From: Calliopsis andreniformis
Taxonomy: Eukaryota; Arthropoda; Insecta; Hymenoptera; Andrenidae
DNA length: 64,000 bases
NCBI RefSeq assembly: GCF_051401765.1
Contig: NW_027480429.1
Span: forward strand, 14,326,157-14,390,156
Direction of reading: 5' to 3'
Shown: positions 39,620 to 53,295 of the stretch, in pieces
Layout of the letters: each line of letters begins with the position of its first letter
How positions within the stretch are numbered: the stretch's first letter is position 1
The notes under the pieces: model-generated
What the model was told of the DNA's origin: nothing
Database searches by the model: none
The model's input: only the letters and a program-made list of their open reading frames with translations
Translations under genes and position numbers: made by a program

Positions 39620-40500
39620 AGCTTTTGCATCGTATAATAGGAATAATTGCAAACAGCGTGAAAGTAATTGTCATTTCTACGTTCCGGGCAACCTAGGCTA
39701 CACTCTAGGGCGTTGCTCCACCAGATCAAACAGTTAGGGCCTTAGAAGTCAACACCCGAAGCGTAAAATACAAAATAAATAGAACAGTTTTTCCATCGCA
39801 GAAAACGAATAATTGCAACCAGTGTGAAAGTTATGGTCATTTCTATATTCCGAGCAACCTAGGCTTCACTCTAGGGCGTTGCTCTACCAGGTCGAATAGT
39901 AAGGGCCTAAGAAGTGAACGCCAGAAGCATAAAACACAATATAAACACAACAGTTTTTCCATCGTATAAAACGAATAATTGCAACCAGTGTGAAAGTAAT
40001 GATCATTTCTACATTCCGAGCAACCTAGACTTCACTCTAGGGTGTTGCTCCAACAGATTGAATAGTTAGGGCCTTAGAAGTCAACGCCCGAAGCATAAAA
40101 TGCAATAAAAATACAACAGTTTTTCCATCGTATAACAGGATTAATTGCAACCAGTTTGAAAGTGATGGTCATTTCTACGTTCCGGGCAACCTAGGCTTCA
40201 CTCTAGGGCGTTGCTCCACCAGATCAAACAGTTAGGGCCTTAGAAGTCAACGCCCGAAGCATAAAGTACAAAATAAATAGAACAGTTTTTCCATTGTAAA
40301 AAACGAATAATTGCTACCAGTGTAAAAGTTATGGTCATTTCTACGTTCCGGGCAACCTAGGCTTCACCCTAGGGCGTTGTTCCACCAGATCGAATAGTTA
40401 GGGCCTAAGAAGTGAACGCCAGAAGCATAAAATGCAATAAAAATACAACAGTCTTTCCATCCTATAACAGGAATAATTGCAATCCGTGTGAAAGTGATGG
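39620..40500 (+). repeat. Block copied at 51.24-52.12 kb (70-monomer spacing)
   Basis: GCAGAAAACG is at 39798 and 51415, an offset of 11,617 (70 monomers minus 3 bp). The order CATCGCAGAAAACG, TTTCTATATTCCGAGC, GAAAGTAATGATCATTTC, the CGTATAACAGGATTAATTGC monomer, and CATTGTAAAAAACG is the same in both. Upstream, this copy lacks the GCTACACTAG variant present at 51,000, so one monomer appears to have been lost near 39,550. Confidence 0.8.
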
Positions 40501-42285
40501 TCATTTCTACGTTCCGGGCAACCTAGGCTTCACTCTACGGCGGTGTTCCACCAGATCGAATAGTTAGGGCCTAAGAAGTCAACACCAGAAGAATAAAATA
40601 CAAAATAAATACAACAGCCTTTACACCGTATAAAACGAATAATTGCAACATGTGTGAAGGTTATGGTCATATCAACGTTCCGGGCAACCTAGGCTTCACT
40701 GTAGGGCGTTGCTCCACCAGATCGAAGTGTTAGGGCCTAAGAAGTCAACGCCCGAAGCATAAAATACAATGGAATTACAACAGTTTTTCCATCGTATAAA
40801 ACGAATAATTGCAACCATTATGAAACTTATGGTCATTTCTACGTTCCGGGCAACCAAGGCTTCACTCTGTGGCGTTCTTCCACGACATCGAATAGCTACG
40901 GCCTCACAAGTCAACGCCTGAAGCATAAAATACAATAAAAATGCAACAGTCTTTCCATCCTATAACAGGAATAATTGCAACCCGTGTGAAAGTGATGGTC
41001 ATTTCTACGTTCCAGGCAACCTAGGCTTCAATCAAGGGCGTTGTTCCACCAGATCGAATAGTTAGGGCCCAAGAAGTCAACGCTAGAAGCATAAAATACA
41101 ATATAAATATGACAGTTTTTCCATCGTATAAAACGAATAATAGCAGCCAGTGTGAAAGTTATGGTCATTTCTACGTTCCGGGCAACCTAGGCTTCACTCT
41201 AGGGCGTTGCTCCACCAGATCAAACAGCTAGGGCCTTAGTAGTCAACGCCCGAAGCATAAAATACAAAATAAATAGAACAGTTTTTCCATTGTATAAAAC
41301 GAATAATTGCTACAAGTGTAAAAGTTATGGTCATTTCTACGTTCCGGGGAACCTAGGCTTCACCCTAGGGCGTTATTCCACAAGATCGAATAGTTAGGGT
41401 CTAAGAAGTGAACGCCAGAAGCATAAAATGCAATAAAAATACAACAGTCCTTCCATCCTATAACAGGAATAATTGCAATCCGTGTGAAAGTGATGGTCAT
41501 TTGTACGTTCCAGGCAACCTAGGCTTCACTCTAGGGCGTTGCTCCACGAGATCGAATTGTTAGGGCCAAAGAAGTCAACGCCCGAAGCATAAAATACAAA
41601 ATAAATAGAACATTTTTTCCATTGTATAAAACGAATAATTGCTACCAGTGTAAAAGTTATGGTCATTTCTACGTTCCGGGCAACCTAGGCTTCACTCTAG
41701 GGCGGTGCTGCACCATATCGAATAGCTACGGCCTTAGAAGCCTACGCCTGAGGCATAAAATACAATAAAAATACAACGGTCTTTTCATCGTATAACAGGA
41801 ATAATTGCAACAAGCGTGAAAGTAATGATCATTTGGGCGTTTCGGGCATCCTAGACTTAACTCTGAGGCATTGCTCCACCAGATCGAATAGTTAGGGCCT
41901 AAGAAGTCAACGCCAGAAGCATAAAATACGATATAAATACAACAGCTTTTCATTCGTATAAAAGGAATAATTGCAAACAGTGTGAAAGTAATGGTCATTT
42001 CTACGTTCCGGGCAACCTAGGCTTCACCCTAGGGCGTTACTCCACCAGATTAAACAGTTAGGGCCTTAGAAGTCAACGCCCGAAGCATAAAATACAAAAT
42101 AAATAGAACAGTTTTTCCATTGTATAAAACGAATAATTGCTACCAGTGTAAAAGTTATGGTCATTTCAACGTTCCGGACAACCTAGGCTTCACCCTTGGG
42201 CGTTGTTCCACCAGGTCGAATAGTTAGGGCCTAAGAAGTGAACGCCAGAAGCATAAAATACAATATAAATACAACAGTTTTTCCA
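40490..42285 (+). repeat. Eleven-monomer block, copy 1 of the 18-monomer-spaced pair
   Basis: This matches 43,478-45,273 at exactly 2988 bp (18 monomers). Private variants shared in order are CATATCAACGTTCC, AACCATTATGAAAC, ACGCTAGAAGC, AATAGCAGCCAG, GGGCGTTATTCCACAAG, marker monomer D, and CTTCACCCTTGGGCG. I saw only scattered single-base differences. It diverges after about 42,285. Confidence 0.9.
41705..41878 (+). repeat. Divergent marker monomer D, copy 4
   Basis: ACTTAACTCT is at 41855. From here on all full copies share GTGCTGCACC and ATTTGGGCGTTTCG, changes absent from copies 1-3. These define a right-domain sublineage. Confidence 0.85.
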
Positions 42286-43477
42286 TCGTATAAAACGAAT
42301 AATTGCAACCAGTGTGAAAGTTATGGTTATTTCTACATTCCGAGCAACCTAGGCTTCACTCTAGGGCGTTGTTCCACCAGCTCGAATAGTTAGGGCCTAA
42401 GAAGTGAACGCCAGAAGCATTAAATACAATAAAAATACAACAGTTTTTCCATCCTATAACAGGATTAATTGCAACCAGTTTGAAAGTGATGGTCACTTCT
42501 ACGTTCCGGGCAACCTAGGCTTCACTCTAGGGCGTTGCTACACTAGATCGAATAGCTAGGGCCTTAGAAGTCAACGCCAGAGTCATAAAATACAATATAA
42601 ATACAACAGCTTTTCCATCGTAAAGAACGTATAATTGCAACCAGTGTGAAAGTAATGATCATTTCTACATTCCGAGCAACCTAGGCTTCACTCTAGGGCG
42701 TTGCTCCAACAGATTGAATAGTTAGGGCCTTAGAAGTCAACGCCCGAAGCATAAAATGCAATAAAAATACAACAGTTTTTCCATCATATAACAGGATTAA
42801 TTGCAACCAGTTTGAAAGTGATGGTCATTTCTACGTTCCGGGCAACCTAGGCTTCACTCTAGGGCGTTGCTCCACTAGATCGAATAGCTAGGGCCTTAGA
42901 AGTCAACGCCAGAGGCATATAATACAATATAAATACTTCAGCTTTTCCATCGTAAAAAACGAATAATTGCAAACAGTGTGAAAGTAATGGTCATTTATAC
43001 GTTCCGGGCAACCTAGGCTTGACTCTACGGCGTTGTTCCACCAGATCGAATAGCTAGGGCCTAAGAAGTCAACACCAGAAGAATAAAATACAAAATAAAT
43101 ACAACAGCCTTTACACCGTATAAAACGAATAATTGCAACCTGTGTGAAGGTTATGGTCATATCTACGTTCCGGGCAACCTAGGCTTCACTGCAGGGCGTT
43201 GCTCCACCAGATCGAATAGTTAGGGCCTAAGAAGTGAACGCCAGAAGCATAAAATGCAATAAAAATACAACAGTCTTTCCATCCTATAACAGGAATAATT
43301 GCAATCCGTGTGAAAGTGATGGTCATTTGTACGTTCCAGGCAACCTAGGCTTCACTCTAGGGCGTTTCTCCACCAGATCGAATTGTTAGGGCCAAAGAAG
43401 TCAACGCCCGAAGAATAAGATACAAAATAAATAGAACAGTTTTTCCATCGTATAAAAGGAATAATTGCAAACAGTGT

Positions 43478-45273
43478 GAAAGTAATGGTCATTTCTACGT
43501 TCCGGGCAACCTAGGCTTCACTCTACGGCGTTGTTCCACCAGATCGAATAGTTAGGGCCTAAGAAGTCAACACCAGAAGAATAAAATACAAAATAAATAC
43601 AACAGCCTTTACACCGTATAAAACGAATAATTGCAACATGTGTGAAGGTTATGGTCATATCAACGTTCCGGGCAACCTAGGCTTCACTGTAGGGCGTTGC
43701 TCCACCAGATCGAAGTGTTAGGGCCTAAGAAGTCAACGCCCGAAGCATAAAATAGAATGGAAATACAACAGTTTTTCCATCGTATAAAACGAATAATTGC
43801 AACCATTATGAAACTTATGGTCATTTCTACGTTCCGGGCAACCAAGGCTTCACTCTGTGGCGTTCTTCCACGACATCGAATAGCTACGGCCTCAGAAGTC
43901 AACGCCTGAAGCATAAAATACAATAAAAATGCAACAGTCTTTCCATCCTATAACAGGAATAATTGCAACCCGTGTGAAAGTGATGGTCATTTCTACGTTC
44001 CAGGCAACCTAGGCTTCACTCAAGGGCGTTGTTCCACCAGATCGAATAGTTAGGGCCTAAGAAGTCAACGCTAGAAGCATAAAATACAATATAAATATGA
44101 CAGTTTTTCCATCGTATAAAACGAATAATAGCAGCCAGTGTGAAAGTTATGGTCATTTCTACGTTCCGGGCAACCTAGGCTTCACTCTAGGGCGTTGCTC
44201 CACCAGATCAAACAGCTAGGGCCTTAGTAGTCAACGCCCGAAGCATAAAATACAAAATAAATAGAACAGTTTTTCCATTGTATAAAACGAATAATTGCTA
44301 CAAGTGTAAAAGTTATGGTCATTTCTACGTTCCGGGCAACCTAGGCTTCACCCTAGGGCGTTATTCCACAAGATCGAATAGTTAGGGTCTAAGAAGTGAA
44401 CGCCAGAAGCATAAAATGCAATAAAAATACAACAGTCCTTCCATCCTATAACAGGAATAATTGCAATCCGTGTGAAAGTGATGGTCATTTGTACGTTCCA
44501 GGCAACCTAGGCTTCACTCTAGGGCGTTGCTCCACGAGATCGAATTGTTAGGGCCAAAGAAGTCAACGCCCGAAGCATAAAATACAAAATAAATAGAACA
44601 TTTTTTCCATTGTATAAAACGAATAATTGCTACCAGTGTAAAAGTTATGGTCATTTCTACGTTCCGGGCAACCTAGGCTTCACTCTAGGGCGGTGCTGCA
44701 CCATATCGAATAGCTACGGCCTTAGAAGCCTACGCCTGAAGCATAAAATACAATAAAAATACAACGGTCTTTTCATCGTATAACAGGAATAATTGCAACA
44801 AGCGTGAAAGTAATGATCATTTGGGCGTTTCGGGCATCCTAGACTTAACTCTGAGGCATTGCTCCACCAGATCGAATAGTTAGGGCCTAAGATGTCAACG
44901 CCAGAAGCATAAAATACGATATAAATACAACAGCTTTTCATTCGTATAAAAGGAATAATTGCAAACAGTGTGAAAGTAATGGTCATTTCTACGTTCCGGG
45001 CAACCTAGGCTTCACCCTAGGGCGTTACTCCACCAGATTAAACAGTTAGGGCCTTAGAAGTCAACGCCCGAAGCATAAAATACAAAATAAATAGAACAGT
45101 TTTTCCATTGTATAAAACGAATAATTGCTACCAGTGTAAAAGTTATGGTCATTTCAACGTTCCGGACAACCTAGGCTTCACCCTTGGGCGTTGTTCCACC
45201 AGGTCGAATAGTTAGGGCCTAAGAAGTGAACGCCAGAAGCATAAAATACAATATAAATACAACAGTTTTTCCA
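43478..45273 (+). repeat. Eleven-monomer block, copy 2 of the 18-monomer-spaced pair
   Basis: This is the counterpart of 40,490-42,285. About 1.58 kb of it (43,450-45,030) is also matched by 58,219-59,800 at an offset of 14,769 bp, so three copies of the run exist in the window. Confidence 0.9.
44693..44866 (+). repeat. Divergent marker monomer D, copy 5
   Basis: This lies exactly 2988 bp (18 monomers) after copy 4, as part of the larger copied block. It has the right-domain ATTTGGGCG version. Confidence 0.85.
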
Positions 45274-45599
45274 TTGTATAAAACGAATAATTGCTACCAG
45301 TGTAAAAGTTATGGTCATTTCTACGTTCCGAGCAACCTAGGCTTCACTCTAGGGCGTTGCTCCACCAGATCGAATAGTTAGGGCCTAAGAAGTCAACACC
45401 AGAAGTATAAAATACAAAATAAATACAACAGCCTTTACACCGTATAATACGAATAATTGCAACCTGTGTGAAGGTTATGGTCATACCTACGTTCCGGGCA
45501 ACCTAGGCTTCACTGTAGGGCGTTGCTCCACCAGATCGAAGTGTTAGGACCTAAGAAGTCAACGCCAGAAGCATTAAATACAATATAAATACAACAGTT

Positions 45600-46130
45600 T
45601 TTCCATCGTATAAAACTAATAATTGCATCCAGTGTGAAAGTTATGGTCATTTCTACATTCCGAGCAACCTAGGCTTCACTCTAGGGCGTTGCTCCACCAG
45701 ATTAAAAAGTTAGGGCCTTAGAAGTCAACGCCCGAAGATAAAATACAAAATAAATAGAACAGTTTTTCCATTCTTTAAAACGAATAATTGCTACCAGTGT
45801 AAAAGTTATGGTCATTTCTACGATCCGGGCAACCTAGGCTTCACTCTAGGGCGGTGCTGCACCATATCGAATAGCTACGGCCTTAGAAGCCTACGCCTGA
45901 AGCATAAAATACAATAAAAATACAACAGTTTTTCCATTGTATAAAACTAATAATTGCATCCAGTGTGAAAGTTATGGTCATTTCTACATTCCGAGCAACC
46001 TAGGCTTCACTCTAGGGCGTTGCTCCACCAGATTAAAAAGTTAGGGCCTTAGAAGTCAACGCCCGAAGCATAAAATACAAAATAAATAGAACAGTTTTTC
46101 CATTGTATAAAACGAATAATTGCTACCAGT
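45600..46130 (+). repeat. Dimer-scale local duplication
   Basis: The private variant TAAAACTAATAATTGCATCC (45611 and 45942), followed by CAGATTAAAAAGTTAGGG, is present twice, 331 bp apart. The spacing is 2 monomers minus 1 bp, and the lost base is explained by CGAAGATAAAATAC (a deletion) in the first copy. The monomer between them ends with marker D's first half only. TTCTTTAAAACG at 45771 recurs at 62532 with the same following monomer. Confidence 0.75.
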
Positions 46131-48229
46131 GTAAATGTTATGGCCATTTCTACGTTCCGGGCAACCTAGGCTTCACCCTAGGGCGTTGTTCCACCAGATC
46201 GAATAGTTAGGGCCTAAGAAGTGAACGCCAGAAGCATAAAATACAATATAAATACGACAGTTTTTCCATCGTCTAAAACGAATAATTGCAACCAGTGTGA
46301 AAGTTATGGTTATTTCTACATTCCGAGCAACCTAGGCTACACTCTTGGGCGTTGTTCCACCAGCTCGAATAGTTAGGGCCTAAGAAGTGAACGCCAGAAG
46401 CATTAAATACAATAAAAATACAACAGTTTTTCCATCGTATAACAGGATTAATTGCAATCAGTTTGAAAGTGATGGTCACTTCTACGTTCCGGGCAACCTA
46501 GGCTTCACTCTAGGGCGTTGCTACACTAGATAGAATAGCTAGGGCCTTAGAAGTCAACGCCAGAGTCATAAAATACAATATAAATACAACAGCTTTTCCA
46601 TCGTAAAGAACGTATAATTGCAACCAGTGTGAAAGTTATGGTTATTTCTACATTCCGAGCAACCTAGGCTTCACTCTAGGGCGTTGCTCCACCAGATCGA
46701 ATAGTTAGGTCCTTAGAAGTCAACGCCAGAAGCATAAAATACGATATAAATACAACAGCTTTTGCATCGTATAAAAGGAATAATTGCAAACTGTGTGAAA
46801 GTAATTGTCATTTCTACGTTCCGGGCAACCTAGGCTACACTCTAGGGCGTTGCTCCACCAGATCAAACAGTTAGGGCCTTAGAAGTCAACGCCCGAAGCA
46901 TAAAATACAAAATAAATAGAACAGATTTCCATCGCAGAAAACGAATAATTGCAACCAGTGTGAAAGTTATGGTCATTTCTATATTCCGAGCAACCTAGGC
47001 TCCACTCTAGGGCGTTGCTCTACCAGGTCGAATTGTTAGGGCCAAAGAAGTCAACGCCCGAAGCATAAAATACAAAATAAATAGAACAGTTTTTCCATTG
47101 TATAAAACGAATAATTGCTACCAGTGTAAAAGTTATGGTCATTTCTACTTTCCGGGCAACCGAGGCTTCATCCTAGGGCATTGTTCCATCAGATCGAACA
47201 GTTAGGCCCTAAGAAGTGAACGCCAGAAGCATAAAATACAATGTAAATACAACAGTTTTTCCATCGTATAAAACGAATAATTGCAGCCAGTGTGAAAGTT
47301 ATGGTCATTTCTACTTTCCGAGCAACCTAGGCTTCACTCTAGGGCGTTGCTCCAACAGATTGAATAGTTAGGGCCTTAGAAGTCAACGCACGAAGCATAA
47401 AATGCAATAAAAATACAACAGTTTTTCCATCGTATAACAGGATTAATTGCAACCAGTTTGAATGTGATGGTCATTTCTACGTTCCGGACAGCCTAGGCTT
47501 CACTCTAGGGCGTTGCTCCACTAGATCGAATAGCTAGGGCCATAGAAGTCAACGCCAGAAGCATAAAATACGATATAAATACAACAGCTTTTCCATCGTA
47601 TAAAAGGAATAATTGCAAACAGTGTGAAAGTAATGGTCATTTCTACGTTCCGGGCAACCTAGGCTTCACTCTAGGGCGTTGCTCCACCAGATCAAACAGA
47701 AGGGCCTTAGAAGTCAACGCCCGAAGCACAAAATACAAAATAAATAGAACAGTTTTTCCATTGTATAAATCGAATAATTGCAACCAGTGTGAAAGTAATG
47801 GTCATTTCTACGTTCCGGGCAGCCTAGGCTTCACTCTAGGGCGTTGCTCCACTAGATCGAATAGTTAGGACCTAAGAAGTGAACGCCAGAAGCATAAAAT
47901 ACAATATAAATACAACAGCCTTTCCATCGTATAAAAGGAATAACTGCAACCAGTGTGAGTGTACTGGTCATTTCTACGTCCCGGGTAACCTATGTTTCAC
48001 TCTAGGGCGTTGCTCCACCAGATCGAATAGCTAGGGACTCAGAATTTAACGCCAGAAGGATAAAATACAATATAAGTACAACAGTATTTCCATCGTATAA
48101 AATGAATAATTGCAGACATTGAGAAAGTAATGGTCATTTCTACGTTCCGGTCAACCTAGGCGTCACTCTAGGGCGTTGCTCCACCACGTCTAATAGCTAC
48201 GGCCTTAGAAGTCAACGCCAGGAGCATAA

Positions 48230-50750
48230 AATACGATATAAATACAACAGCTTTTCCATCGTATAAAATGAATAATTGCAAACAGTGTGAAAGTAGTGGT
48301 CATTTCTACGTTCCGAGCAACCTAGGCCTCAATCTAGGGCGGTGCTCCACCATATCGAATAGCTACGGCCTTAGAAGCCTACGCCTGAAGCATAAAATAC
48401 AATAAAAATACAACGGTCTTTTCATCGTATAACAGGAATAATTGCAACCCGTGTGAAAGTGATGGTCATTTCTACGTTCCGGGCAGCCTAGGCTTCACCC
48501 TAGGGCGTTGTTCCACCAGACCGAATAGTTAGGGCCTAACAAGTGAACGCCAGAAGCATAAAATACAATATAAATACAACAGTTTTTCCATCGTATAAAA
48601 CGAATAATTGCAACCAGTTTGAAAGTAATGGTCATTTCTGCATTCCGAGCAACCTAGGCTTCACTCTAGGGCGTTGCACCTACAGATTGAATAGTTAGGG
48701 CCTTAGAAGTCATCGCCCGAAGCATAAAATGCAATAAAAATACAACAGTTTTTCCATCGTATAACAGGTTTAATTGCAACCAGTTTGAAAGTGTTGGTCA
48801 TTTCTACGTTCCGGGCAACCTAGGCTTCACTCTAGGACGTTGCTCCACCAGATCAAACAGTTAGGGCCTTAGAAGTCAACGCCCGAAGCATAAAATACAA
48901 AATAAATAGAACAGTTTTTCCATTGTATAAAACGAATAATTGCTACCAGTGTAAAAGTTATGGTCATTTCTACATTCCGAGCAACCTAGGCTTCACTCTA
49001 GGGCGTTGCTCCAACAGATTGAATAGTTAGGGCCTTAGGAGTCAATGCCCGAAGCACAAAATGCAATAAAAATACAACAGTTTTTCCATCGTATAACAGA
49101 ATTAATTGCAACCAGTTTGAAAGTGATGGTCATTTCTACGTTCCGTTCAACCTAGGCTTCACTCTAGGGCGTTGCTCCACTAGATCGAATAGCTAGGGCC
49201 TAAGAAGCCAACACCAGAAGAATAAAATTCAAAATAAATACAACAGCCTTTACACCGTATAAAACGAATAATTGCAACCTGTGTGAAGGTTATGGTCATA
49301 TCTACGTTCCGGGCAACCTAGGCTTCACTGTATGGCGTTGCTCCACCAGATCGAAGAGTTAGGGCCTAAGAAGTCAACGCCCGAAGCATAAAATACGATA
49401 TAAATACAGCAGCATTTCCATCGTATAAAAGGAATAATTGCAAACAGTGTGAAAGTAATGGTCATTTCTACGTTCCGGGCAACCTAGGCTACACTCTAGG
49501 GCGTTGCTCCACCAGATCAAACAGTTAGGGCCTTAGAAGTCAACGCCCGAAGCGTAAAATACAAAATAAATAGAACAGTTTTTCCATCGCAGAAAACGAA
49601 TAATTGCAACCAGTGTGAAAGTTATGGTCATTTCTATATTCCGAGCAACCAAGGCTTCACTCTAGGGCGTTGCTCTACCAGGTCGAATAGTTAGGGCCTA
49701 AGAAGTGAACGCCAGAAGCATAAAATACAATATAAATACAACAGTTTTTCCATCATATAAAACGAATAATTGCAACCAGTATGAAAGTTATGGTCATTTC
49801 TACTTTCCGGGCAACCTAGGATATACCCTAGGGCGTTTCTCCAACAGATTGAATAGTTAGCGCCTTAGAAGTCAACGCCCGAAGCATAAAATGCAAAATA
49901 AATAGAACAGTTTTTCCATCGTATAAAACGAATAACTGCAACCAGTGTGAAAGTACTGGTCATTTCTACGACCCGGGCAACCTAGGCTTCACCTTAGGGC
50001 GTTGTTCCACCAGATGGAATAGTTATGGCCTAAGAAGTCAACGCCAGAAGCATAAACTACGATATAAATTCAACAGCTTTTCCATCGTTTAAAACGAATA
50101 ATGGTAACCAGTGTGAAAGTTATGGTCATTTCTACGTTCCGGTCAACCTAGGCTTCACCCTAGGGCGTTGCTCCACCAGATTAAACAGTTAGGGCCTTAG
50201 AAGTCAACGCCCGAAGCATAAAATGCAAAATAAATAGAACAGTTTTTGCATCGTATAAAACGAATAATTGCTACCAGTGTAAAAGTTATGGTCATTTCTA
50301 CGTTCCGGGCAATCTAGGCTTCACCCTTGGGCGTTGTTCCACCAGATCCAATAGTTAGGGCCTAAGAAGTGAACGCCAGAAGCATATAACACAATATAAA
50401 TACAACAGTTTTTCCATCGTATAAAACGAATAATTGCAACCAGTGTGAAAGTAGTTGTCATTTCTACGTTCCGGGCAACCTAGGCTACACTCTAGGGCGT
50501 TGCCCCACCAGAACAAACAGTTAGAGCCTTAGAAGTCAACGCCCGAAGCATAAAATACAAAATAAAAAGAACAGTTTTTCCATTGTATAAAACGAATAAT
50601 TGCTACCAGTGTAAATGTTAATGTCATTTCTACGTTCCGGGCAACCTAGGCTTCACCCTAGGGCGTTGTTCCACCAGATCGAATAGTTAGGGCCTAAGAA
50701 GTGAACGCCAGAAGCATCAAATGCAATAAAAATACAACAGTCTTTCCATC
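48230..50750 (+). repeat. Fifteen-monomer block, copy 1 (2.5 kb)
   Basis: This matches 54,536-57,056 at an offset of 6306 bp (38 monomers minus 2). Rare shared variants are GTAGTGGTCATTTC, GGCCTCAATCTAGGGCGG, GGGCCTAACAAGTG, GCACCTACAGATTG, ACGTTCCGTTCAACC, GGATATACCCTAGGGCG, CTACGACCCGGGC, AATGGTAACCAG, and CCCCACCAGAACAAACAG. Differences are scattered single bases (for example AGGACGTTGC against AGGGCGTTGC). Confidence 0.9.
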
Positions 50751-51400
50751 CTATAACAGGAATAATTGCAACCCGTGTGAAAGTTATGGTTATTTCTACA
50801 TTCCGAGCAACCTAGGCTTCACTCTAGGGCGTTGTTCCACCAGCTCGAATAGTTAGGGCCTAAGAAGTGAACGCCAGAAGCATTAAATACAATAAAAATA
50901 CAACAGTTTTTCCATCGTATAACAGGATTAATTGCAACCAGTTTGAAAGTGATGGTCACTTCTACGTTCCGGGCAACCCAGGCTTCACTCTAGGGCGTTG
51001 CTACACTAGATCGAATAGCTAGGGCCTTAGAAGTCAACGCCAGAGTCATAAAATACAATATAAATACAACAGCTTTTCCATCGTAAAGAACGTATAATTG
51101 CAACCAGTGTGAAAGTTATGGTTATTTCTACATTCCGAGCAACCTAGGCTTCACTCTAGGGCGTTGCTCCACCAGATCGAATAGTTAGGTCCTTAGAAGT
51201 CAACGCCAGAAGCATAAAATACGATATAAATACAACAGCTTTTGCATCGTATAAAAGGAATAATTGCAAACAGTGTGAAAGTAATTGTCATTTCTACGTT
51301 CCGGGCAACCTAGGCTACACTCTAGGGCGTTGCTCCACCAGATCAAACAGTTAGGGCCTTAGAAGTCAACGCCCGAAGCGTAAAATACAAAATAAATAGA
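50669..51400 (+). repeat. Block copied at 59.97-60.70 kb (56-monomer spacing)
   Basis: ACCCGTGTGAAAG is at 50771 and 60064, an offset of 9293 (56 monomers minus 3). The order CAGCTCGAATAG, GGTCACTTCTA, CAACCCAGGC, GCTACACTAG, GGTCCTTAGAAG, CTTTTGCATCG is the same in both. Just after, at about 60,740, the second copy skips one monomer (the TTTCTATATTCC one) and rejoins at GAAAGTAATGATCATTTC. Confidence 0.8.
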
Positions 51401-52489
51401 ACAGTTTTTCCATCGCAGAAAACGAATAATTGCAACCAGTGTGAAAGTTATGGTCATTTCTATATTCCGAGCAACCTAGGCCTCACTCTAGGGCGTTGCT
51501 CTACCAGGTCGAATAGTTAGGGCCTAAGAAGTGAACGCCAGAAGCATAAAACACAATACAAATACAACAGTTTTTCCATCGTATAAAACGAATAATTGCA
51601 ACCAGTGTGAAAGTAATGATCATTTCTACATTCCGAGCAACCTAGGCTTCACTCTAGGGCGTTGCTCCAACAGATTGAATAGTTAGGGCCTTAGAAGTCA
51701 ACGCCCGAAGCATAAAATGCAATAAAAATACAACAGTTTTTCCATCGTATAACAGGATTAATTGCAACCAGTTTGAAAGTGATGGTTATTTCTACGTTCC
51801 GGGCAACCTAGGCTTCACTCTAGGGCGTTGCTCCACCAGATCAAACAGTTAGGGCCTTAGAAGTCAACGCCCGAAGCATAAAGTACAAAATAAATAGAAC
51901 AGTTTTTCCATTGTAAAAAACGAATAATTGCTACCAGTGTAAAAGTTATGGTCATTTCTACGTTCCGGGCAACCTAGGCTTCACCCTAGGGCGTTGTTCC
52001 ACCAGATCGAATAGTTAGGGCCTAAGAAGTGAACGCCAGAAGCATAAAATGCAATAAAAATACAACAGTCTTACCATCCTATAACAGGAATAATTGCAAT
52101 CCGTGTGAAAGTGATGGTCATTTGTACGTTCCAGGCAACCTAGGCTTCACTCTAGGGCGTTGCTCCTCCAGATCGAATTGTTAGGGCCAAAGAAGTCAAC
52201 GCCCGAAGAATAAGATACAAAATAAATAGAACAGTTTTTCCATCGTATAAAAGGAATAATTGCAAACAGTGTGAAAGTAATGGTCATTTCTACGTTCCGG
52301 GCAACCTAGGCTTCACTCTACGGCGTTGTTCCACCAGATCGAATAGTTAGGGCCTAAGAAGTCAACACCAGAAGAATAAAATACAAAATAAATACAACAG
52401 CTTTTCAATCGTATAAAAGGAATAATTGCAAACAGTGTGAAAGTAATGGTCATTTCTACGTTCCCGGCAACCTAGGCTTCACCCTAGGG

Positions 52490-53295
52490 CGTTGCTCCAC
52501 CAGATCAAACAGTTAGGTCCTTGAAGTCAACGCCCGAAGCATAAAATACAAAATAAATAGAACAGTTTTTCCATTGTATAAATCGAATAATTGCAACCAG
52601 TGTGAAAGTAATGGTCATTTCTACGTTCCGGTCAACCTAGGCGTCACTCTAGGGCGTTGCTCCACCACGTCTAATAGCTACGGCCTTAGAAGTCAACGCC
52701 AGGAGCATAAAATACAATATAAATACAACCGCTTTTCCATCGTATAAAATGAATAATTGCAAACACTGTGCAAGTAATGGTCATTTCTACGTTCCGGGCA
52801 GCCTAGGCTTCACTCTAAGGCGTTGTTCAACCAGACCGAATAGTTAGGGCCTCAGAAATCAACACCAGAAGAATAAAATACAAAATAAGTACAACAGCCT
52901 TTACACCGTATTAAACGAATAATTGCAACCTGTGTGAAGGTTATGGTCATATCTACGTTACGGGCAACCTAGGCTTCACTGTAGGGCGCTGCTCCACCAG
53001 ATCGAAATGTTAGGGCCTAAGAAGTCAACGCCCGAAGCATAAAATACGATATAAATACAACAGCTTTTCCATCGTATAAAATGAATAATTGCAAACAGTG
53101 TGAAAGTAGTGGTCATTTCTACGTTCCGAGCAACCTAGGCCTCAATCTAGGGCGGTGCTCCACCATATCGAATAGCTACGGCCTTAGAAGCCTACGCCTG
53201 AAGCATAAAATACAATAAAAATACAACGGTCTTTTCATCGTATAACAGGAATAATTGCAACCCGTGTGAAAGTGATGGTCATTTCTACGTTCCGG
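52490..53295 (+). repeat. Block X, copy 1 (9-monomer spacing)
   Basis: This matches 53,983-54,788 at an offset of 1493 bp (9 monomers minus 1). It starts with the 1-bp-short variant GGTCCTTGAAGTC and contains ATAAATCGAATAATTGC, CACGTCTAATAGC, ACAACCGCTTTTCC, AACACTGTGCAAG, GTATTAAACG, and GATCGAAATGTTAGGG in order. Confidence 0.85.
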
